Positions 57,796 through 64,000 of a stretch of 64,000 nucleotides of DNA are shown here, one piece after another; position 1 is the stretch's first letter; each line of letters begins with the position of its first letter. The position numbers and the translations under genes were made by a program. Source of the DNA: Ilex aquifolium (taxonomy: Eukaryota; Streptophyta; Magnoliopsida; Aquifoliales; Aquifoliaceae); assembly GCA_951799425.1 (NCBI GenBank), contig OX637399.1, positions 12,578,501-12,642,500 on the forward strand, given 5' to 3'. The notes beneath the pieces were generated by a model. It ran no database searches, was not told the DNA's origin, and was given only the letters and a program-made list of their open reading frames with translations.

Positions 57796-57967
57796 ACGGA
57801 TCTTATTTAAATTACCGAGAGGGGTAGTTTTCAGTTTCATTAATGATCGGAATTTGTTCCACCCATTTCCCACTACGGGCAATAGATTCTTGAAAGCTAA
57901 GGCAAGGAGCAATTTGAGTTTCTTAGTCAGCTTAATGGGAGATGATTGAGATAAATCCCAATCTGAC

Positions 57968-59330
57968 GTGGTATTGATAGTGTCAAATTTTCCAGATGTC
58001 TTCCCAGATGAACTACTCGGGTTACCCCCACAGAGAAAAATTGAGTTTACAATTGATCTATATCCGGGAACCGAACCCATATCCATTGCTCCCTATAGGA
58101 TGACACATTTAGAGTTGAAGGAACTGAGGAAGCAGTTAGACCAACTATTGGCTATTGGGTTTATCCATTTAAGCACTTCACCTTGGGGAGCCCCGGTCCT
58201 CTTTGTGAAGAAGCATAATGAAACACTTAGGTTATGCACGGACTACCGAAGGTTGAATCGAGTGACGGTGAAGAATAAATACTCATTTCCACGAATTGAT
58301 GATTTATTTGATAAGTTGATGGGTTCTAAGTATTACTGTAAAATTGATCTTTGCACTGGGTACCATCAACTGAGGATCAAGGAGGAGGATATTCCTAAGA
58401 CAGCTTTTTGTACCAGGTATGGTCATTTCGAATTTATTGTAATGTCGTTCGGACTGACTAATGCTCCTGTAGCCTTTGTGGATTTGATGCACAGAGTATT
58501 CCGGCCGTGTATAGATCAGTTTGTTATTGTATTTATTGATGATATATTAATCTATTCACGGACACAAGGGGAACATGAACACCATCTTTCGGTAGTACTA
58601 CAGACATTAAGAGAGCATAAGTTCTATGCTAAGATGAGTAAATGTGAGTTCTGGATGAAAGAAGTGAAATTTCATGGCCATGTTGTGTCAGAACAGGGTG
58701 TAGCTATTGACTCCGCAAAGATTGAAGTAGTGATGGAATGGGAACCACCGAGGAATGTGACAGAAATATGTAGTTTCCTGGGCTTAGCAAGCTACTACCG
58801 GAGGTTTGTGGAAGGGTTCTCAAAGCTAGCGATGCTGATGACCCGGCTTATGAAGAAGGGGGAAAGATTCTTGTGGACTCAAGAGTGTGAACTAGCCTTT
58901 CGCACCTTGAAGGAAAGGTTGACAACAACTGATGTCCTCATTATTCTGAGCACTAGGGAAGGATACGATGTTTACAGAGATGCTTCATTACGAGGCTTGG
59001 GATGTTTGCTCATGCAAGGAGGTAAGGTAGTTGCTTATGGCTCGAGACAACTAAAGATTCATGATTAGAACTATCCAACTCACGACTTGGAGCTTGCTGC
59101 TGTGGTTTTCGCTCTTCAATTATGGAGGTGTTACCTGTATGGAGAAAAGTTTCAAGTGTTTTATGATCATAAGAGCCTCAAGTATATATTCTCATAGAAA
59201 GACTTGAATCTTCAGCAAAGGAGGTGGATTGAATATCTAGAAGATTACGATTTCACATTCAACTATTATCCGGGGAAGGCTAATGTAGTAGCAGAAAGTC
59301 TCGGGGTGAAATCAATGTTCTTGCTATTAA
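57968..59330 (+). pseudogene. T2 reverse transcriptase and RNase H
   Basis: The longest frame is 366 codons (57968-59068): [36 protein letters not shown], motif A with Asp ([11 protein letters not shown]), [10 protein letters not shown] and FIDDILIYS. RNase H starts [13 protein letters not shown] (Arg replaces the usual Cys) and continues after a TAG as [31 protein letters not shown], another TAG, then [12 protein letters not shown]. Apart from these stops it is better preserved than the T2 gag. Confidence 0.85.
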
Positions 59331-59599
59331 TAGGTGGAAGATGATTGATGCTTTGGAGGAATTTGATCTATTAGTGGATAGAAAGGAGGACCGACCATGC
59401 TTATTTAATCTTGTAGCTCAACCAATTCTCTAACAAAGGATTGTAGAGTTGCAATGATTAGATACAGAGTTGGGGACTATCCGAGGTAGATTGGAGAGGA
59501 ATTAGATGGTTGAGAACTGGTCTATACATAATGATGAGTTACAGTTTCGTGGAAGACTATGCGTACCAAACAATGACCAAGTAAGGGAAGAAGTGTTGG

Positions 59600-60872
59600 G
59601 TGAGTGCCACCCCTTCAAGATTCTCCATATATCTGGGTAGTACTAAGAAGTATAGAGACATGAAGAGTCAATATTGGTGGAAAGGGATGAAACAAGACGT
59701 GACTAAGTATGTTGCAAAGTGCGCAGTGTTTCAACAAGTAAAGATTGAGCATCAAAGACCGGGAGGTTCGCTCCAATCCTTACCAATTCCTGAGTCGAAG
59801 TGGGACCATGTTACTATGGATTTTGTGTCGGGATTACCCATGAACGTGAAGGGTCATAATGAAATTTGGGTGGTAGTTGATAGATTGAAAAAGACTGCCC
59901 ACTTTATACCTGTTAAGACCACATATAACTTGGTAACGTTGAGCCAGTTATACATTCGGGAGATAGTGAGGTTACATGGGGTACCTTTGTCGATTGTGTC
60001 TGATCGAGACAGTCGCTTTGTGGCTAAATTCTGGTAGAGCTTGCAGAAGGCATTGGGAATAGAGTTACATTTCAGTACAGTCTTTCATCCTTAGACAGAC
60101 GGACAATCTGAAAAGGTGATCCAAAATTTGGAAGATATGTTGAGGGCATGTGTTCTTGACCTCAAGGGGAGTTGGAGTGAACATTTTCCATTGGTGGAAT
60201 TTGCATATAACAACATCTATCAGGCAAGTATTGAAATGGCTCCTTATGAGACATCGTATGGAAGACCATGTAGGTCCTCGACTTGTTGGTTAGAAGTTTG
60301 AGAGAGTAGCCTGTTTGGGCCAGAAATTGTTCGGAAGACTACTGAGAAAATTCAACAAATTAGGGAAAGACTACGCAATGCTCAAAGTAGACAAAAGCTA
60401 TGCGGATAGAAGAAGAAGACCATTGGAATTCCAAGAGGGGGACTATGTGTTCCTTAAGGTGTCACCCAAAAAGGGGGTGTTTAGATTTGGCAAGAAAGGG
60501 AAATTAGCCCCAAGGTACACCGGACCATTTGAAGTGATCAAAGCTATGGGCAAAGTGGCGTATCAACTTAGGTTACCAGCCCAGTTGTCAGGGGTACATG
60601 ACGTGTTCCATGTGTCAATGTTAAGAAAGTGTCAATCTGATACAATGCATGTCGTGGATTTGGAGGGAATTAAAATTCAAGATGGAGTAACATATGAAGA
60701 ACAACCGGTGGAGATTCTCGATACCAAGGAGAAGGTGCTTCAGAATAAAGTAATCCAACTGGTGAAAGTCTTGTGACAACATCATGAGATGGAGGAAGCT
60801 ACCTGGGAACCAAAGCTGAAGATGTGAGAGAAGTACCCTCATTTGTTCTCTACTTACGAGAGAACTATGTAG
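59600..60872 (+). pseudogene. T2 integrase with chromodomain
   Basis: Integrase has [20 protein letters not shown] (the first zinc Cys pair is imperfect, C..F), [10 protein letters not shown] and [12 protein letters not shown], then a TAG at 60036. After a further stop at about 60093 it reads [16 protein letters not shown] and NNIYQASIEMAPYE. After a frameshift the GPY/F region (YTGPFEVIKAMGKV) and a chromodomain-like end (PVEILDTKEKVLQNK, then TGA, EEATWEP) follow. The frame closes at TAG 60870-60872, inside or at the edge of the LTR. Confidence 0.8.
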
Positions 60873-62014
60873 ATGGTACACGTAGAAATAAAAATTTTAG
60901 GTGAGGTAATAGGGTTTGTAGTAGAAGTTAGGAAGAAATCCTGAGTTAAAACACATTTTAGATAGAATTTGGGTAGGAAGGATTTTGCACTGCCTTAGTA
61001 TTTGGACCATAATGTTTTACCCTGATGTCTGTTTGATCTGAAATTTGTAAAGTATATACTAGACTTCTATGGCTACAAAAATATATTTCACGAAAATTTT
61101 CCAAATTGACCTCTAAATAGGCCAAAATTTCATTGGAAGTTCTAAAAAAAATTGGAGTCCATTTGAACGTGAAGATCCGTTTGAACGACAGTTCGTTCCA
61201 GTACTTTTGTGTCTGATAGAACTTTGATGAAGTACCGGAAGCAACTAACGTTCGAAATCCATTATGACGTTCGAACGTGAGGTTACGATCCTGAGTATCA
61301 GATTTGCGACAAGTGAACTATTTCTCATACTATAAATACCCAATGACACCCCCCCCTTAGCCCCATTTCAACATTTCTAACCCTAGAGAGTCTTGGAGAG
61401 TAAGAAAGAAGAGGAGAAATACAAGATTAAGGGGGATTATCACATTGGGATGGATCAAACCCTCTAGTTTTTCACACAACACTACGAAATCAAGGAAGGG
61501 GTTTCTTCCTAATCTTGTTCATTGAGGCTAGGGTTTATATAAATGTATGTTTTGATTCTCAATCATATATATATATATATATGTTGTGAAATCATTGTTT
61601 CTTGATGTTCTTGCAAATCATATCATGTTTTAAACAAAGTTATGGTTTGATAGCCATAAAGATTCTCTTCCTTGTTATCAAAACCCTAGTTTTCAAGAAA
61701 TATAGATTTTTACCCTTGATATTCCATTGTTCTTGATTTAAAAACTCTAGTGTTTGGTTTGTTTATGATTTCTTGCATATTTTCTTGAATTATTCCATTG
61801 GAAAAATACCTATGGAATTGGGGTTCTTGGTTTATTTATGATTTGGTGAATTGGTTTCTTATTGTATCTCTTGTGTGGATGTTTTGATGAACATGGGTGA
61901 CAGTTGACCAGGTATCGTACAGTGGGTAGATGCATTTCTTACTCCGAGTGGGTTTGAAGGTTCCCTACCACTCGTAGTGGGGTTGGTGGCTTGCGAGGAC
62001 CAAACTACTATTCA
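60861..62014 (+). mobile_element. 3' LTR of T2, truncated
   Basis: It matches 54241 to about 55405 of the 5' LTR, then breaks at CAAACTACTATTC and continues as a different LTR. An AT-repeat (ATATAT, 61565-61580) has expanded here. About 770 bp of the LTR end are missing. Confidence 0.85.
61162..61275. repeat. Paired TTCGAACG boxes in T2 3' LTR
   Basis: Pairs are at 61162/61180 (TTTGAACG twice, 18 bp) and 61251/61270 (TTCGAA twice, 19 bp). The AGTACT modules lie between them, and the TATA box TATAAAT follows at 61331. The two T2 LTRs have different mutations in the boxes, but the spacings are the same. Confidence 0.75.
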
Positions 62015-63393
62015 CTTCCGGAAGTTTTTGCCTACTGGAATAAACCTTCTGGAAGGTTTGCATCGACCTTCTGGAAGGTTTTGCCCAGAAATACCAGACA
62101 ACCTGCAACTCAACTCCAACTGCTTGGGGGGCCCACCTACACTTCTCCCACACCTACCCTGACATGTTCCACATACAACCATGTCATTTCATACACAAAG
62201 GCCTGACTTGGAAGAAGAAACATGGAAGAAGAGGAGAGAGGAGGAGAGAGGCTGACAAATGCAAGAAAGTACAGGACATGCCTACACCTTGCTTGTGCAG
62301 GCTTCCAAACCTCCCCAAATCATTGAATCTCTATAGCACACAGACTATATACCTCTCATGGACAATAATGGAAGGGGAGACTACCAACTACAGACCATAG
62401 TTCAGCACTTTTAGAGAGAGAACCTCCCAAGGTAGAAGACATAGTTTTAGAGAGAGAAAACTTAGATTTTTGCAATTTCTTCACCCATTTCACTTGTAAC
62501 AGGATGTAAGACTCTTTTAATCTTTATTTCTTGCATTGTAATCTACTTTATTTCAAGTGTAATCAAGTTTAATCTATTGTTCTTACACTCTTACATTTTC
62601 TGCTGGGCATGCTCTGTAACTTCTTCATTTTGTTATGAAATGAATTTATATTTGTAGTTTACTTCTTCCTAGCTTTAATATATGTTCGAAGTTTCCTTCT
62701 CAACTCATTTTCATTTCCATTTCTTCTACATGTCTCTTTACATCATGAATGTTTTTACTTCAACCTTGAGTAGCTAAGCTTTTTGTTGGCTAATCCAAAT
62801 AGAACTTCCTCTTCGGTATGCTAAATCAAATCTTCTCCATTCTACCTCGTAATGTAAAGTGCTTGGTTTGACTAGGTTGAGTATGGACGTGGTTGTAAGC
62901 TCTTGATACACCGTAGACTTGTCACAGGATATGCTTGAGCCTACATTCCACATTAGTCCCTCACTTCCTACAAATCAATCAAGCACCTAGGCACCATTGG
63001 TTGAATGAATTGAGTTGATTTGGCATTCCCATTGGAATGACCTCTTTGGATTAGCCAACCCTATTTTTATTGCAGTTCTATAACCAAAATTCACTCACCA
63101 AAACTCAAACTCAAAAGATTTTACACTTTTCATTTTTATCAAATCACCTTCACACAATTCACCTTCCTTCCCTGAGGAAACGACCTTGGAATACCCATTC
63201 CAAGTAAAACACGACACTCAAAAGTCTTTCTACGCTTGGGGAGCACTTTTGTACACACGCACACATTTTCATCCACACACACATTTTTCTCATTTCTTGC
63301 ATGATATTTGGGGGAGAGTGACACTCACCTAACCGTATAAGCCACATACACAATACCGAAATCATGGTTGAGGATTAGGGCCAAAGCAAATCA
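62015..63393 (+). mobile_element. 5'-truncated LTR of element X
   Basis: It is homologous to the reverse complement of the solo LTR 12552-14401 from the palindrome array onward (CCCACCTACACTTCTCCCAC, a GAGTGACACTCACC block, and end CAAATCA). The first part of the LTR, about 460 bp in the solo copy, is missing; the left border is the fusion with T2. A PBS and gag follow, so this is the 5' LTR of an element that runs off the right edge. Confidence 0.75.
62016..62076. promoter_or_regulatory. TTCCGGAA / TTCTGGAA palindromes (heat-shock-element-like)
   Basis: TTCCGGAA at 62016 and TTCTGGAA at 62047 and 62069 fit the TTCnnGAA core of plant heat-shock elements; the latter two extend to TTCnnGAAnnTTT. 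The homologous place in the 12552-14401 LTR holds GTACCGGTAC boxes instead. Heat response is a hypothesis from the motif alone. Confidence 0.45.
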
Positions 63394-63402
63394 AGCATTT
63401 TT

Positions 63403-63419
63403 TGTGCCATTGCCGAGGA
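63403..63419 (+). other. Primer-binding site of X (tRNA-Asp type, diverged)
   Basis: TGTGCCATTGCCGAGGA, 9 bp after the LTR end, resembles TGGCGCCGTTGCCGGGGA used by Athila elements, with changes mostly at CpG positions. Confidence 0.6.
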
Positions 63420-63554
63420 GGGCAAAGCGTTGAATTAAGAGGTGATTTCGGACAACGGAGATAAGTCCCGTGAATTCTCATCACGAACTGAGGTATGTTG
63501 TTCCTTGTATATACTTTTGTTTACTTGTCTTTTCATTTGTAGATATTGTTTTGT

Positions 63555-64000
63555 ATGTGGGGACGGGACGACCAAAATAGATTGGTTAGACTACCTTTAG
63601 GCCCCAACATTAATATTGACCAAGACCCACCCGAGGATGACGGTGACAACTTTGAGGATGTTTATGCTAATGTCCCAAGGGGAGGAGGACTGCAAGACCC
63701 TAGAATTCCAAACCCTAGAATGCATTTCCCTCCTAGTAATGAAGGAAACAATATCTCAATTGATCCTCTGGCGAGGTCAATGCGGGATTATCTCCAACCC
63801 ACTCGTACCACCACCCCCTTATGCAGTTTTTTACCGGTCCAAGCTCATGCCTTCCTAGTTAAGTTGGGAATGTTACAACTACTTCCTCAATTCCATGGAA
63901 TTGAAAGAGAGAATCCTTATTTGCACATTAAGGAATTTGAGGAAATAGTTGCAACCTTTCTCACTAATCATGCCATGGAAGACATAGCTCGCCTAAAATT
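63555..64000 (+). CDS. gag of element X, open to the window edge
   Basis: From ATG 63555 the frame is open for 148 codons and runs off the window. It starts MWGRDDQNRLVRLP, then an acidic stretch (DPPEDDGDNFEDVY), then the conserved Gag entry SMRDYLQPTRTTTPLCSF, GMLQLLPQFHGIERENPYLH and IKEFEEIVATFL. This is the usual start of Athila/Tat-type Gag capsid domains. With no stop in the part visible, X is either fairly young or its gag is well preserved. Confidence 0.8.
   Translation, partial: MWGRDDQNRLVRLPLGPNINIDQDPPEDDGDNFEDVYANVPRGGGLQDPRIPNPRMHFPPSNEGNNISIDPLARSMRDYLQPTRTTTPLCSFLPVQAHAFLVKLGMLQLLPQFHGIERENPYLHIKEFEEIVATFLTNHAMEDIARLK

Larger units (their letters stand above)
54241..62014 (+). 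mobile_element. Tekay-type element T2, decayed, 3' LTR truncated
   Basis: Plus-strand order: 5' LTR 54241-56172, PBS, gag, protease, RT, RNase H, integrase with chromodomain, 3' LTR from about 60861 cut at 62014. The proteins are collinear with T1, but the LTRs are not similar to T1's, so it is a different family in the same lineage. Many stops and several frameshifts mark it as older. Its 3' LTR is fused to another element's LTR. Confidence 0.85.

Overview
This is nuclear DNA of a flowering plant, almost certainly from a large, repeat-rich (heterochromatic) genome. It is AT-rich. Almost every readable protein segment is Ty3/gypsy retrotransposon Gag-Pol (Athila, Tat and Tekay-type lineages). 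I found no convincing host gene, rRNA, tRNA or CRISPR array. The species cannot be told from the sequence.

Layout, left to right. Positions 1-8760 are the 3' part of an Athila-like element: an intact ORF with the plant-transposon-associated domain PF20167 (1381-2478), a polypurine tract and a 1.95-kb 3' LTR (4307-8760). That LTR was split by a solo Tekay-type LTR (5344-7839) with a perfect TSD. It abuts a half LTR of the same Tekay family (8761-9660). From 9661 to about 19976 runs a decayed minus-strand Tat element ('Tat-A'), split by two solo LTRs (12552-14401 and 14987-16931). From about 19977 to 47759 runs a second Tat-type element ('Y', plus strand). It carries an antisense plant-mobile-domain ORF and has been invaded by an Athila element ('Z', 30730-37100) and a young, near-complete Tekay element ('T1', 37413-47706). 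A second partial copy of Y's 3' end follows (47760-48777). Positions 48778-54240 hold unassigned sequence, Copia-like LTR fragments and a poly(A)-tailed LINE-like stretch. Positions 54241-62014 hold a decayed Tekay element ('T2'), fused to a truncated Athila/Tat-type LTR with the start of its gag running off the right edge ('X').

Insertion order is readable from perfect TSDs (TGATT, GTGAA, AAAAG, TGGGC) and, for two insertions, from uninterrupted paralogous copies elsewhere in the same window.

The most unusual signal is not a protein. Several unrelated elements carry arrays of short palindromes in or near their promoters or 5' leaders. TTCGAACG boxes occur in pairs held at 18-19 bp in three different element contexts while the spacer between them varies. 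Homologous LTRs carry different palindromes at the same place (GTACCGGTAC, CTACCGGTAG, TTCCGGAA), so palindromy is kept while the arms change. I see this as a possible shared cis-regulatory or DNA-structure device of these retroelements; function is inference only.
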